NCBI RefSeq assembly: GCF_030410135.1
Contig: NZ_JAUGQQ010000001.1
Coordinates: 248,001 to 312,000 of the forward strand
Reading direction: 5' to 3'
From: Aequorivita aurantiaca
Lineage (GTDB): Bacteria; Bacteroidota; Bacteroidia; Flavobacteriales; Flavobacteriaceae
Length of the DNA stretch: 64,000 bases
Below are positions 9,240 to 17,995 of the stretch, in pieces. The position numbers were made by a program, and so were the translations under genes. Positions within the stretch are counted from its first letter, which is position 1, and each line of letters starts with the position of its first letter. The notes beneath the pieces are model-generated. The model saw nothing but the letters and a program-made list of their open reading frames with translations. It was not told the origin of the DNA and ran no database searches.

Positions 9240-9872
9240 TTATTTCCTGCCAAAATCCGCCGGAATTTCACCCCACGCTTTCGTTTCCCATTTCACTATT
9301 TTTGTTTCGTATTTATTGGTTTTTAGCCAATTTTCGGCGCGTGCAACCAAATCGAAAAGTGCTCTATTTTTGGCAGATAACTTTAGTTTTGTATTACATT
9401 TTTTCTTTTTTACCCAACCCATCGCAATCCGCGAATCGCTGTAAATAATACGGTCGCTGTTGTTTTTCTTTAAAAAAGCCAAGCCGTGCACAAGCGCCAA
9501 AAACTCGCCAATATTATTTGTTCCCTGTTGAAATGGACCTTGGTGAAAAAGTTGTTTGTGCGTTTGTGTATCCACCCCACGATATTCCATTATTCCGGGA
9601 TTGCCACTCGAGGCCGCATCAACAGCGATTGAATACAGATTTGGTTCGCCCAATTTTTGGAGCTGTACTTTGGACAGTGCTTTTTTTACCGTCTTCCCTT
9701 TATAATCTGCATACTCCTTATTATATGCCTTTTTTGCTTCCTCAAAAGTTTCAAAACTTTTGTATTGTGATCCTTTCACGCCATCAATGGAACGTTTGCA
9801 TTCCTTCCAACTATCAAAAATTCCAGCGGGATTTCCGAACCAAACCACGTAAAATTTCTGCTTTTTAGCCAT
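9240..9872 (-). CDS. rnhA: Ribonuclease H with N-terminal viroplasmin domain
   Basis: Degrades the RNA strand of RNA-DNA hybrids. The N-terminal part (about 1-50) is a viroplasmin/caulimovirus-type hybrid-binding domain (FYVVWFGNPAGIFDSW). The RNase H fold follows: first catalytic Asp in YSIAVDAASSGNPG, Glu in NIGEFLALVHGLA, Asp in IIYSDSRIAMGWV. I chose the ATG at 9872 (MAKKQKFYVVW, about 210 aa) because it matches the family start; an in-frame ATG at 9890 would add six residues. The start overlaps the end of purN by 8 nt, indicating translational coupling. A phage or mobile origin is not suggested by the surroundings. Confidence 0.88.
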   Translation of the reverse strand: MAKKQKFYVVWFGNPAGIFDSWKECKRSIDGVKGSQYKSFETFEEAKKAYNKEYADYKGKTVKKALSKVQLQKLGEPNLYSIAVDAASSGNPGIMEYRGVDTQTHKQLFHQGPFQQGTNNIGEFLALVHGLAFLKKNNSDRIIYSDSRIAMGWVKKKKCNTKLKLSAKNRALFDLVARAENWLKTNKYETKIVKWETKAWGEIPADFGRK

Positions 9873-10437
9873 TGCGAAGTACTTCTTCAATTATTTTCGG
9901 AAACCATTCGTATTCCAATTTGTGTACTTTTTCGGCAATTGTTGCCGCGGTTTCATTTTCGGAAAGACTTATTTTTTTCTGTGAAATAATCGCGCCTTCG
10001 TCATAATTTTCATTCACATAATGAATTGTAATGCCGGTTTCAATTTCCTTATTTTTATGAATTGCTTCGTGCACAAAATTGCCATACATACCTTTTCCGC
10101 CGTATTTAGGGAGCAACGCTGGATGAATATTTATCACCCTATTCGGAAATTCCCTTAAAATAATATCGGGAAATTTCCACAGAAAACCCGCCAAGACAAT
10201 AAGGTGGGGTTTATAATTCGTCAAAGTTTTCAATACTCCATTTTCCGAGAACAATTCATCTTTCGAAAAATATACAGAATCAATTTCAAGGTTTTTTGCG
10301 CGCTCCAAAACCTTGGCTTCCTGTTTGTTTGAAAGCACGAGGACAACCTCGGCAAATGTAGATTTTTTGAAATATTTTATAATATTCTCAGTATTGGTTC
10401 CGCTGCCCGATGCGAAAATTGCAATCCGTTTCTTCAT
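9865..10437 (-). CDS. purN: Phosphoribosylglycinamide formyltransferase
   Basis: Third step of purine synthesis: transfers formyl from 10-formyl-tetrahydrofolate to GAR. It has 190 residues. The GSGTN phosphate loop (11-15) and the catalytic triad N103, H105 (in VINIHPALLPKYGGKG) and D146 (in ENYDEGAII) are all present. It overlaps the RNase H gene downstream by 8 nt. A TACTTTTG box (10488-10495) upstream on the minus strand is the likely -7 element; it is divergent from the acpP operon. Confidence 0.95.
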   Translation of the reverse strand: MKKRIAIFASGSGTNTENIIKYFKKSTFAEVVLVLSNKQEAKVLERAKNLEIDSVYFSKDELFSENGVLKTLTNYKPHLIVLAGFLWKFPDIILREFPNRVINIHPALLPKYGGKGMYGNFVHEAIHKNKEIETGITIHYVNENYDEGAIISQKKISLSENETAATIAEKVHKLEYEWFPKIIEEVLRNG

Positions 10438-10487
10438 TGGGTTCTTTAAAATTTTTCTGGAGTATTTATTAATTCTTAAATAAAAAA

Positions 10488-10495
10488 CAAAAGTA
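10488..10495 (-). promoter_or_regulatory. -7 element of the purN-rnhA operon
   Basis: Minus-strand TACTTTTG, an exact TAnnTTTG match, 50 nt before the purN start. A TTTTG lies 23 nt further upstream, slightly beyond the usual spacing. Confidence 0.5.
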
Positions 10496-10622
10496 AGGCA
10501 ATACGGTTTTACTTAGCCCAAAATTGTTTAAATTGGTTTTCCCATTTTTGTGAAGGGGTGAAATTTCAGAACCTGCAAGTTCACATTTTAAACATTAAAT
10601 GGTGTTTTCAATTAAAATATTT

Positions 10623-10630
10623 TATTTTTG
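10623..10630 (+). promoter_or_regulatory. -7 element of the acpP-fabF-rnc operon
   Basis: TATTTTTG, an exact TAnnTTTG match, 32 nt before the acpP start codon. The -33 region (GGTGTTTTC near 10601) is not a clear TTG. Confidence 0.5.
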
Positions 10631-10662
10631 CCACTTATAATTAAATTTAAAAATCAAGAATT

Positions 10663-10896
10663 ATGTCAGACATTGCATCACGAGTAAAAGCGATTATCGT
10701 AGACAAATTAGGTGTAGACGAAAACGAAGTTGTAAACGAAGCAAGCTTCACTAACGACTTGGGAGCAGACTCCTTGGATACGGTAGAGCTTATCATGGAA
10801 TTTGAAAAAGAATTCGACATCCAGATTCCAGACGACCAAGCTGAAAACATTGCCACTGTTGGCCAAGCAATTTCCTATATAGAAGCCGCAAAATAA
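10663..10896 (+). CDS. acpP: Acyl carrier protein
   Basis: Carries the growing acyl chain of fatty-acid synthesis. 77 residues, acidic, four-helix fold; S37 in [10 protein letters not shown] is the phosphopantetheine attachment site. The order acpP-fabF-rnc, with 10 and 8 nt gaps, is the widely conserved arrangement and fixes the identity. Confidence 0.97.
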   Translation: MSDIASRVKAIIVDKLGVDENEVVNEASFTNDLGADSLDTVELIMEFEKEFDIQIPDDQAENIATVGQAISYIEAAK

Positions 10897-10906
10897 GAAT
10901 TCTTCT

Positions 10907-12160
10907 ATGGAATTAAAGCGAGTTGTAGTTACCGGCCTTGGCGCCCTTACCCCTATTGGCAACAACCTCCAGGAATACTGGGATGCCCTTGTTAGCGGGA
11001 AAAGTGGCTGTGCGCCTATAACCTATTTTGACACTGAAAAGTTCAAAACTAAATTCGCTTGCGAACTGAAGAATTTCAACGCAGAAGATCATTTTGACAG
11101 GAAGGAAGCCCGAAAACTTGACCGTTTTGCCCAATATGCCCTCGTCTCGTCAGACGAAGCTATAATAGATGCTGGAATCAACCTCGATGAAGTAGATAAA
11201 TTCCGCGTTGGTGTAATTTGGGGAGCCGGAATAGGCGGTCTGGAAACATTTCAAGATGAAGTAATAAACTTTGCAGAAGGGGATGGAACACCGCGTTTCA
11301 ACCCCTTCTTTATTCCAAAAATGATTGCGGACATTGCGCCCGGAAACATTTCTATAAAGCACGGATTTATGGGACCAAATTATACTACGGTCTCCGCGTG
11401 CGCCTCTTCTGCAAATGCAATGATAGACGCACTAAACTACATACGTTTGGGTCATTGTGACATTATCGTTACCGGCGGAAGTGAAGCGGCCGTTACGAAA
11501 GCAGGAATGGGAGGTTTCAACGCAATGCACGCATTATCTACCCGTAACGAAAGTCCCGAAACCGCCTCGCGACCTTTTGACGCCACACGTGATGGTTTTG
11601 TTTTGGGTGAAGGTGCGGGCGCCTTGATTCTTGAGGAGTACGAACATGCAAAAAAACGCGGCGCAAAAATTTATGCCGAAGTTGTTGGCGGGGGCATGAG
11701 CAGTGACGCTTACCACATGACAGCGCCACACCCCGATGGAATTGGGGTAGAACGCGTTATGTTAAATACTCTGCGAGATGCCAATATGAGTCCGGAAGAA
11801 GTTGATGCCATAAATACCCATGGTACCTCAACTCCCCTTGGCGATGTTGCCGAATTAAAAGCGATCGTAAATGTTTTTGGCGACCACGCCAAAGATATCA
11901 ATATCAACTCTACGAAATCCATGACCGGCCATCTTTTGGGCGCTGCCGGCGCTATTGAAGCTATTGCTTCTATTTTGGCAATGAAATATGGGATTGTTCC
12001 TCCTACCATTAACCATACTACGGTAGATGAAAACATAGATCCTTCCTTAAACCTTACCCTTAACAAAGCTCAAAAACGCGACATTAAAGTGGCCATGAGT
12101 AATACCTTTGGATTTGGCGGGCACAACGCTTGTGTTCTCTTTAAAAAACTTGATGCCTAA
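10907..12160 (+). CDS. fabF: Beta-ketoacyl-ACP synthase II
   Basis: Elongating condensing enzyme of type II fatty-acid synthesis. 417 aa, full length. The Cys-His-His triad is C165 (VSACASSAN), H305 (NTHGTSTPLGD) and H342 (MTGHLLGAAGA); the GFGGHNA glycine-rich loop is near the C terminus. It follows acpP by 10 nt and precedes rnc by 8 nt. Confidence 0.97.
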   Translation: MELKRVVVTGLGALTPIGNNLQEYWDALVSGKSGCAPITYFDTEKFKTKFACELKNFNAEDHFDRKEARKLDRFAQYALVSSDEAIIDAGINLDEVDKFRVGVIWGAGIGGLETFQDEVINFAEGDGTPRFNPFFIPKMIADIAPGNISIKHGFMGPNYTTVSACASSANAMIDALNYIRLGHCDIIVTGGSEAAVTKAGMGGFNAMHALSTRNESPETASRPFDATRDGFVLGEGAGALILEEYEHAKKRGAKIYAEVVGGGMSSDAYHMTAPHPDGIGVERVMLNTLRDANMSPEEVDAINTHGTSTPLGDVAELKAIVNVFGDHAKDININSTKSMTGHLLGAAGAIEAIASILAMKYGIVPPTINHTTVDENIDPSLNLTLNKAQKRDIKVAMSNTFGFGGHNACVLFKKLDA

Positions 12161-12168
12161 CATAATTA

Positions 12169-12912
12169 ATGGCTTCCATTAAAAACATATTTTCTTCCCG
12201 TAATGATAAGAGCGGGGAATTTTCCAATTCCCTTAAAAAGATATTAGGCTTCAAACCGAAAGATATTTCCATTTACAAAACCGCCTTTACCCACCGTTCC
12301 ACCAATGAGAAAAACCTAAGCGGCCAACCCCAAAACTACGAGAGATTGGAATTTTTGGGCGATGCCATGCTTGGCGCCGTTATCGCCGCCCATCTATTTA
12401 AAAAAGTTCCCGATGGCAATGAAGGCTATTTAACAAAAATGCGCAGTAAGGTCGTGAGCCGCGAACATTTGAATGAATTGGGTCGTGATCTTCATTTGGT
12501 AAAATTTCTAAAAACCACCGTGCCGGCACAGCAATTCAGCGGAAATATCTACGGAAATGTTTTTGAAGCCTTAGTGGGCGCAATTTATTTGGATAGAGGT
12601 TTTAAATACTGTGAAAAGTTCATTCAAAAAAGGGTTATAAAACCTTATGTGGACATCAAAAAATTAGAAGGAAAGGTAATTAGTTACAAAAGCCTTTTTA
12701 TTGAATGGTGCCAAAAAAATAAGAAACAATTCCATTTTGAAGTTTATGAAGATACCGGGAAGGATGAAATGAAGCATTTCGCAATACGTTTAAAACTGGA
12801 AGATGAAGTGGTAGCTAAGGCACGCGCAACCTCTAAAAAAAAGGCTGAAGAACGTGCATCAAAAAGAGCATTTTATAAACTTCAGCTTAAGATCGGGTCA
12901 GAAACCCCTTAG
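12169..12912 (+). CDS. rnc: Ribonuclease III
   Basis: Double-strand-specific endoribonuclease for rRNA and mRNA processing. 247 aa: RNase III domain with the signature ERLEFLGDA (58-66), then a double-stranded RNA-binding domain (about 175-243) with the basic KKKAEERASKRA helix. In the second catalytic motif (GNVFEALVGAIYLD, 129-142) the glutamate E133 is kept, but the residue aligned with E. coli D114 is N130. I believe the Asn also occurs in other Bacteroidota but could not check. Last gene of the acpP-fabF-rnc operon. Confidence 0.94.
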   Translation: MASIKNIFSSRNDKSGEFSNSLKKILGFKPKDISIYKTAFTHRSTNEKNLSGQPQNYERLEFLGDAMLGAVIAAHLFKKVPDGNEGYLTKMRSKVVSREHLNELGRDLHLVKFLKTTVPAQQFSGNIYGNVFEALVGAIYLDRGFKYCEKFIQKRVIKPYVDIKKLEGKVISYKSLFIEWCQKNKKQFHFEVYEDTGKDEMKHFAIRLKLEDEVVAKARATSKKKAEERASKRAFYKLQLKIGSETP

Positions 12913-12982
12913 TGTCAAAGTTGTTTTTTCCGTATTGCGGCCAACATTTTCCACTTCTTTAGTTAAAACCTCCGAAGTTGCC

Positions 12983-12990
12983 TATTTTTG
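12983..12990 (+). promoter_or_regulatory. -7 element of the IPExxxVDY-pyk operon
   Basis: TATTTTTG, an exact TAnnTTTG match, 68 nt upstream of the IPExxxVDY gene. No strong -33 TTG. Confidence 0.4.
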
Positions 12991-13058
12991 TACAAACATA
13001 TTAGCAGCTTTCATAAATTTCTGAGGCCGCCAAAATTAGCAACAATTTCAATACTTAG

Positions 13059-13544
13059 ATGATCCACCACAAATTAGAAATGGCGGAAGATTTCGAAGAG
13101 CCATTTACGCTCATCGCAATCCATTGCGGCGAGGAAGAGTACAAACTGGCATACCTCTTGAACCAACACCTCAACACACGTTTTAAGAGGCGAAGGCTCG
13201 ATATTGATTTTCCCTCACAAGGCATGATGGTCACCTTTCCAATCTATGATTTTGTGGACGAGTTCAATTACAGCCAATATCATCTTGTGGCCAATAAATG
13301 TAGGATTGCACAAGCTGCGCTTCAAAGTTCCGGCGGTTTGTTTTCCGAAATAGGATCAGAAAAGGATCATTTCCTCTTGCCAGAGTACAAGAAAGTAGAC
13401 TATTTTCTAAAAATATATTCGGATTTCGAAACTAGAACATTACAGTCGCTTGTTTCACAAATAAACAAAATTGAACAGATTGTTTCTGCATATTCACTTG
13501 AAACGATCAATATAAAATCTAAAAACAATTTAATTTTCGATTAA
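13059..13544 (+). CDS. IPExxxVDY family protein
   Basis: A small (161 aa) Bacteroidota-restricted protein of unknown function. The family-naming motif appears as LPEYKKVDY (about 106-114), with Leu for the first Ile. The N terminus (DFEEPFTLIAIHC) and the AYLLNQHL segment are typical of the family. It ends 1 nt before the pyk start, an arrangement common in flavobacteria, so it is cotranscribed with pyruvate kinase. No signal peptide, membrane segment or catalytic motif is visible. Confidence 0.8.
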   Translation: MIHHKLEMAEDFEEPFTLIAIHCGEEEYKLAYLLNQHLNTRFKRRRLDIDFPSQGMMVTFPIYDFVDEFNYSQYHLVANKCRIAQAALQSSGGLFSEIGSEKDHFLLPEYKKVDYFLKIYSDFETRTLQSLVSQINKIEQIVSAYSLETINIKSKNNLIFD

Positions 13545-13545
13545 A

Positions 13546-14976
13546 ATGTCAAAACAAAAAAGAACAAAAATAGTCGCAACCCTTGGCCCAGCAACATCCA
13601 GCGAAGAAATATTGAAACATATGATTATGGAAGGTGTGGATGTTTTTAGAGTAAATTTTTCGCACGCAGAATATGCCACGGTTAAAAAAACTATTGAAAC
13701 AATCCGAAAACTTTCAGAAGAATTGGATATCCACGTTGCCATTATGGGAGACCTGCAAGGTCCAAAACTTCGCGTAGGCGTTATGAAGGAGGAAGTGATT
13801 GTGCAACCTGGCGATGAGCTTTCCTTTTTTACAGGTGCCGAATTCGAAGGTACCAAAAGCAAGGTTTTTATGAATTACAACAACTTTCCAAAGGACGTGA
13901 ATCCTGGCGAACGGGTGCTTTTGGACGACGGTAAGCTTATTTTTGAAGTGCTGGAAACCAACAAGAATGACGAGGTAAAAGTAATGGTAATCCAAGGCGG
14001 ACCCCTACGTTCCAAAAAAGGGGTAAACCTTCCCAACACAAACATTTCGCTTCCCGCTCTCACCGCAAAAGACAAAGAAGATGCAATATTCGCTATTGAT
14101 CAAAAAGTAGATTGGATAGCTCTTTCCTTCGTGCGCCACGCTGAGGATTTAAAGGAATTACAGGCATTGATTGAAGCACATTCGGAATATAAAATCCCCA
14201 TTATCGCAAAAATCGAAAAGCCCGAGGCGGTGGAAAATATTGACAGAATCATCGCCTATTGCGATGGTTTAATGGTTGCCCGGGGCGATTTGGGGGTGGA
14301 AGTTCCTGCCGAGGAAGTTCCGCTTATTCAAAAAGAATTGGTGCTTACCGCAAAACGTGCCCGAATTCCGGTAATTATTGCAACCCAAATGATGGAAACA
14401 ATGATAACATCCCTAACCCCAACCCGCGCCGAGGTAAATGATGTTGCGAATTCCGTTATGGACGGTGCGGATGCGGTGATGCTATCTGGAGAAACTTCCG
14501 TGGGGAATTATCCCGTTGCTGTAATTAAAACCATGGCAAAAATCCTTAGAAGCGTTGAAAATTCGGAATTGATACGCGTGCCACAAGCCCCGCCACAAAT
14601 TAAAACCAACCGCTACGTAACAAAGTCCATTTGCTATCACGCCGCCCATATGGCCAATGAAATTGAGGCGCAAGCCATTTGTACTTTGACTAATAGTGGT
14701 TACACTGCATTCCAGATTTCTGCGTGGAGACCTTCAGCTTTTATCCTGGCTTTTACCAGTAACAAACGCATTCTTGCCCGCTTGAATTTGCTTTGGGGCG
14801 TAAAAGCGTTTTACTATGACAAATACGTAAGCACAGACGAAACCGTAGACGATGTAAACCGCATTGCTTTTGAAAAAGGCTACGTGCACAAAGGCGATTA
14901 TTTAATAAACCTTGCGGCAATGCCAATTGTGGATAAGGGAATGGTGAATACCTTGCGTGTGTCGCAAGTAAAATAA
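13546..14976 (+). CDS. pyk: Pyruvate kinase
   Basis: Final ATP-forming step of glycolysis. 476 aa, full length, A/B/C domains. Visible features: TKIVATLGPATSS at the N terminus (substrate-site R/N region DVFRVNFSHA, 30-39), MGDLQGPKLRVG (B-domain border), and the catalytic signature IIAKIEKPEAVENID (about 225-239) with the active-site Lys and Glu, then MVARGDLGVEVP and the TQMMETMI motif. Cotranscribed with the IPExxxVDY gene. Confidence 0.97.
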   Translation: MSKQKRTKIVATLGPATSSEEILKHMIMEGVDVFRVNFSHAEYATVKKTIETIRKLSEELDIHVAIMGDLQGPKLRVGVMKEEVIVQPGDELSFFTGAEFEGTKSKVFMNYNNFPKDVNPGERVLLDDGKLIFEVLETNKNDEVKVMVIQGGPLRSKKGVNLPNTNISLPALTAKDKEDAIFAIDQKVDWIALSFVRHAEDLKELQALIEAHSEYKIPIIAKIEKPEAVENIDRIIAYCDGLMVARGDLGVEVPAEEVPLIQKELVLTAKRARIPVIIATQMMETMITSLTPTRAEVNDVANSVMDGADAVMLSGETSVGNYPVAVIKTMAKILRSVENSELIRVPQAPPQIKTNRYVTKSICYHAAHMANEIEAQAICTLTNSGYTAFQISAWRPSAFILAFTSNKRILARLNLLWGVKAFYYDKYVSTDETVDDVNRIAFEKGYVHKGDYLINLAAMPIVDKGMVNTLRVSQVK

Positions 14977-14981
14977 CCTAA

Positions 14982-15010
14982 CTTTGACAAAGTTTTAAAC
15001 TTTGTCAAAG
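14982..15010. repeat. 14-bp-arm palindrome after pyk
   Basis: Perfect inverted repeat CTTTGACAAAGTTT (14982-14995) and AAACTTTGTCAAAG (14997-15010) around a single base. It lies between convergent genes (pyk and the VCBS-repeat gene) and may end both transcripts, though no long T-run follows. Its GTTTT-AAAC core resembles the two palindromes at 20202-20275. Confidence 0.7.
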
Positions 15011-15029
15011 CAGTTTTAGACCAAGAAGT

Positions 15030-16391
15030 TTATTCCTTTATGATTTTTTGTACAAATTCTCCACGATCTGTTTTTAACCTCAAAAAATACATCCCTTTTT
15101 CAAGCGTTGAAAAATCCACTTGTTGGATTTTTCCGTTTAATTGAAGCACCTTTTTGCCCAGAATATCAAAAATGGTAGCACTTACAATATTTTCGGTTTT
15201 TGAATTTATATAGACTAAACTTTGAGTAGGATTAGGGTAAATTTCAATATTTTGCAGCCCAAAGTTGGGGATAGCCAGCAATTGGTTCTCAAACCAATAA
15301 ACAGTGTTGTCCCTTTGCGAAGCGGTAATCGGATCCATATCGCCGTCATTGTCCAGATCGGCAGCTGTTACGGTAATGGCAAACTCAAGGTCGTCCTTAA
15401 TGACATTCGCCTCCCCAAAATTGCCTAAGCCGTCCAAATTTTCATACCAGCGCAGAAAACCGGGGGCAAGCGCCAAAACATCAATATCGTCGTCATTGTC
15501 CAGATCGACCGGATATATATAAGTTGTAATCAAAGTATTGTTTATTATTTTTTCCAAACCATAATTTCCCAGTCCGTCAAGATTTTCCCACCAAGCAAAA
15601 ACCCCAGCGCCCACGGCCGAACCAATAACATCCAGATCGCCATCTCCATCTATATCGGCCAAGAAAACTGACAGTACGGCCATCCCCGAGGACCCTATTT
15701 CCCGTGGAGGTCCAAAGGTTCCCTCGCCGTCCAGATTCTCGAACCAGGACATAATGTTATAATTAAGTGTGCCAGCTACAATATCTAGATCGCCATCGCC
15801 ATCAATATCCCCCACATCAATGCCGGAACCGTTTACATAGCCCGAAATAATTATATTGCCCGTATCAAAGTTACCATTGCCGTCCAGATTTTTATACCAC
15901 GTTAAAGAGTCATCATCAATAGAACCAACCACAAGATCATTATGACCATCCCCATCAATATCCCTAACAAGAATAGCACGTTCCCCATTTGTATTTGGCG
16001 TAGCAATTAAGGTTCCGGTTCCAAAGTCACCTAATCCATCAAGATTTTTGTAACTAACAAGGTTTGGAGGAATTGAATAAGGAGACGTCCCCAAAACATC
16101 CAAATCGTTATCTCCATCAATATCCCCTACAGCTATATTCCTTGGTTCATAAATTACTCCAATCTCTAAGCCAATACCAAAGTTTCCGAGTCCATCGGTA
16201 TTTCTATACCAAACAAAATTTTGAGCGGGATAATTATTTACATTTAGAACATCCATGTTCCCGTCGTTATCAATATCCCCAACGACGATTTGCAAGGGAC
16301 CACGAGCATTGGAACTAACAATTTTCTCGGTCCACTGCGCCATAAGAGACGTGCTACAAAGAACGAAAAGAAAAGTACAGATTGTTCGCAT
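15030..16391 (-). CDS. Secreted VCBS/FG-GAP repeat protein with T9SS sorting domain
   Basis: 453 residues. Signal peptide MRTICTFLFVLCSTSLMA, then seven FG-GAP/VCBS blades, each with a calcium-loop-like DIDGDGDLDV-type motif (for example VGDIDNDGNMDVL and LADIDGDGDLDVI), predicted to fold as a seven-bladed beta-propeller. A C-terminal type IX secretion signal of about 80 residues (IYPNPTQSLVYINS ... VQKIIKE) shows export to the cell surface by the T9SS. Function is not known; such propellers are often adhesive or carbohydrate-related. It lies 57 nt after the M43-type gene on the same strand, but a terminator separates them. Confidence 0.85.
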   Translation of the reverse strand: MRTICTFLFVLCSTSLMAQWTEKIVSSNARGPLQIVVGDIDNDGNMDVLNVNNYPAQNFVWYRNTDGLGNFGIGLEIGVIYEPRNIAVGDIDGDNDLDVLGTSPYSIPPNLVSYKNLDGLGDFGTGTLIATPNTNGERAILVRDIDGDGHNDLVVGSIDDDSLTWYKNLDGNGNFDTGNIIISGYVNGSGIDVGDIDGDGDLDIVAGTLNYNIMSWFENLDGEGTFGPPREIGSSGMAVLSVFLADIDGDGDLDVIGSAVGAGVFAWWENLDGLGNYGLEKIINNTLITTYIYPVDLDNDDDIDVLALAPGFLRWYENLDGLGNFGEANVIKDDLEFAITVTAADLDNDGDMDPITASQRDNTVYWFENQLLAIPNFGLQNIEIYPNPTQSLVYINSKTENIVSATIFDILGKKVLQLNGKIQQVDFSTLEKGMYFLRLKTDRGEFVQKIIKE

Positions 16392-16400
16392 AAAGTCCTT

Positions 16401-16439
16401 AAAAAAATGGGCCTATCCTTATTACTGGATAGACCCATT
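16401..16439 (-). terminator. Terminator of the M43-like metalloprotease gene
   Basis: Minus strand: AATGGGTCTATCC pairs with GGATAGGCCCATT (13 bp, one U-G) around an 8-nt loop, and runs into seven T. On the plus strand the wobble would be a C-A mismatch, so it serves the minus strand. It starts 10 nt after the protease stop codon. Confidence 0.75.
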
Positions 16440-16448
16440 AATGATACA

Positions 16449-17867
16449 TTAATTTTGTTTAAAGATTATCGTCTGCTGTGTAGCTCCTTCTTCATAGTTA
16501 AACTCAATCTTATAAAGACCCGCATCGAGTTCATCGATAAGATTGGGGTTATTAATTCCGATCGAATCTTTTGGGGTTATTGTAACATTTGCATTCAAGA
16601 CACCGTCGTTAAATAGTGTAACACTACCGCCATTTGGTCTCCGATTGTAATTATCATAACATCGGCGGGTGTTTTGGCCATAGGTATCACAAATATCGAG
16701 GTCAATATAAATGGCACTGTGATTGGGATGAGTTATAATACTATAGTTTGGTTCATACTTGCTTATTGTCAACAAGGAGTTATTGGTATAAGAGAAGGAA
16801 ATATCATTATAGTCTGCAGGTTCCGGACAGTCACAGCTGCATTCCACAAAACGATAGTCAAAACCTGGCTGGAACAAGGGTTTATATAAAACTGGGGTTC
16901 CCGGGGAACTACTGACAAAATATTCCCCGGCGTATGGCTCGTATAGGGACTCAATAGATGTTAGGGTAGGTGCAAAATTTCCAAGAATATCATCCTCAAG
17001 TGCTTCTCGCGCCCGTATTCCCTGACCGATTGTTAATGGGGAATAGCCATCCATACAAATATATGCATCACTAAGAACGTTAATTACATCTTCGTGTGAG
17101 GGTATATATTCGTCACCATCATAATCTCTCTGAGTTCCATCATTTTCATATGTACAATTTACGGTTATAAATGGATATGTACCATTTGAAGCCCTGTAAC
17201 CCGGATTGGCGGCCGTATCAATTACCCTATCGCCATGGGTATCGGCATTGTAGTCAGGATCGTTAATGTCCCTGGTAACCCTTTCCCCGCCTATTCCCCG
17301 GGCTGACCGAGTATGTATCAGGTTAAGGTTATGGCCTATTTCATGGGTCATGGTAGATAATGTCAATCCCGCGGCGCTTACGCCGGATGTAGTAACATTA
17401 TAGCCCGGAGAAATACCCCCGAACGCTCCCCATCCAAAAACATAGACATTAAAGGCGTCTGCTTTTTTATACCCATTAGCCTCCGCCCACGAGGTGAGCC
17501 CATTGAACTGTATGATGTTTTCCAGAACAAAATGGCCATCAGGGTCATTGGGCAAAGCAGGACTCTGTATTTTCTCAAAGCCCCTATACTTAAAATAAAT
17601 ATTGAACTGATTGTAGAGAATGTTTGTATTGGCCACGGCGGTAAGCACATTATGGGCCTGGTCGGGGAAATAATCAACCCCGTCGGGATGCTTAATACCC
17701 CAAAAATAAATATTGAGGACGATAGGCTCGCATTCCATATCAAAATAAGCACTGTCCGTGGAGTGGCTATATACTCCCGTCGGATCGGGGATTGTGGGTT
17801 CGGGCGTTGCACAAACGGGGCTGCCTTGTTGTGCGTTCATAAAAATACATTTGCAATAAATGTACAA
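16449..17867 (-). CDS. M43-like (pappalysin-type) metalloprotease, signal peptide out of frame
   Basis: A zinc metalloprotease of 472 residues as read. The zinc site is HEIGHNLNLIH (about 174-184), HExxHxxxxxH, with Asn where M43 enzymes usually have Gly; a later ICMDGYSPLTIGQGIRARE segment resembles the Met-turn region of the family. Several Cys, including CSCDC, are present, and the C terminus (GLYKIEFNYEEG ... IIFKQN) recalls a T9SS-type end, weakly. The start MYIYCKCIFMNAQQG is not a convincing signal peptide, but in another frame just upstream (17840-17887) a good one is encoded; see that entry. Likely a secreted enzyme disrupted or mis-sequenced by one base. Confidence 0.7.
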   Translation of the reverse strand: MYIYCKCIFMNAQQGSPVCATPEPTIPDPTGVYSHSTDSAYFDMECEPIVLNIYFWGIKHPDGVDYFPDQAHNVLTAVANTNILYNQFNIYFKYRGFEKIQSPALPNDPDGHFVLENIIQFNGLTSWAEANGYKKADAFNVYVFGWGAFGGISPGYNVTTSGVSAAGLTLSTMTHEIGHNLNLIHTRSARGIGGERVTRDINDPDYNADTHGDRVIDTAANPGYRASNGTYPFITVNCTYENDGTQRDYDGDEYIPSHEDVINVLSDAYICMDGYSPLTIGQGIRAREALEDDILGNFAPTLTSIESLYEPYAGEYFVSSSPGTPVLYKPLFQPGFDYRFVECSCDCPEPADYNDISFSYTNNSLLTISKYEPNYSIITHPNHSAIYIDLDICDTYGQNTRRCYDNYNRRPNGGSVTLFNDGVLNANVTITPKDSIGINNPNLIDELDAGLYKIEFNYEEGATQQTIIFKQN

Positions 17868-17887
17868 AAAAGTAGTAGGTTTTTCAT
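17840..17887 (-). other. Out-of-frame signal peptide of the metalloprotease gene
   Basis: From ATG at 17887 the minus strand encodes MKNLLLFCTFIANVFL, a typical Sec signal core, and then stops at a TGA that overlaps the ATG of the protease frame (ATGA). Adding one T to the T-run just before would join it to MNAQQGS, giving a normal flavobacterial signal peptide with cleavage after NAQ. Either a real frameshift, a homopolymer sequencing error, or a stop-start coupled upstream frame. Confidence 0.65.
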
Positions 17888-17995
17888 GATTACAAAAGAT
17901 TTGGGCTAATAATTTAGTTATATGAACATATATTATGATAAATGTAGTGATTTATATATCACTTTCAAAATTATTTTGATGCTCATCTTTAACGG

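Noticed and set aside
9240-9872. Viroplasmin-RNase H gene as a sign of a mobile element
   Set aside because: Cellular RNase H proteins with this domain are common in Bacteroidota and this one overlaps purN in a housekeeping context.
15340-16300. Periodic repeats resembling a CRISPR array
   Set aside because: The period (about 150-180 nt) is that of VCBS protein blades coding for DIDGDGDLD motifs, in frame, not a 30-nt repeat with spacers.
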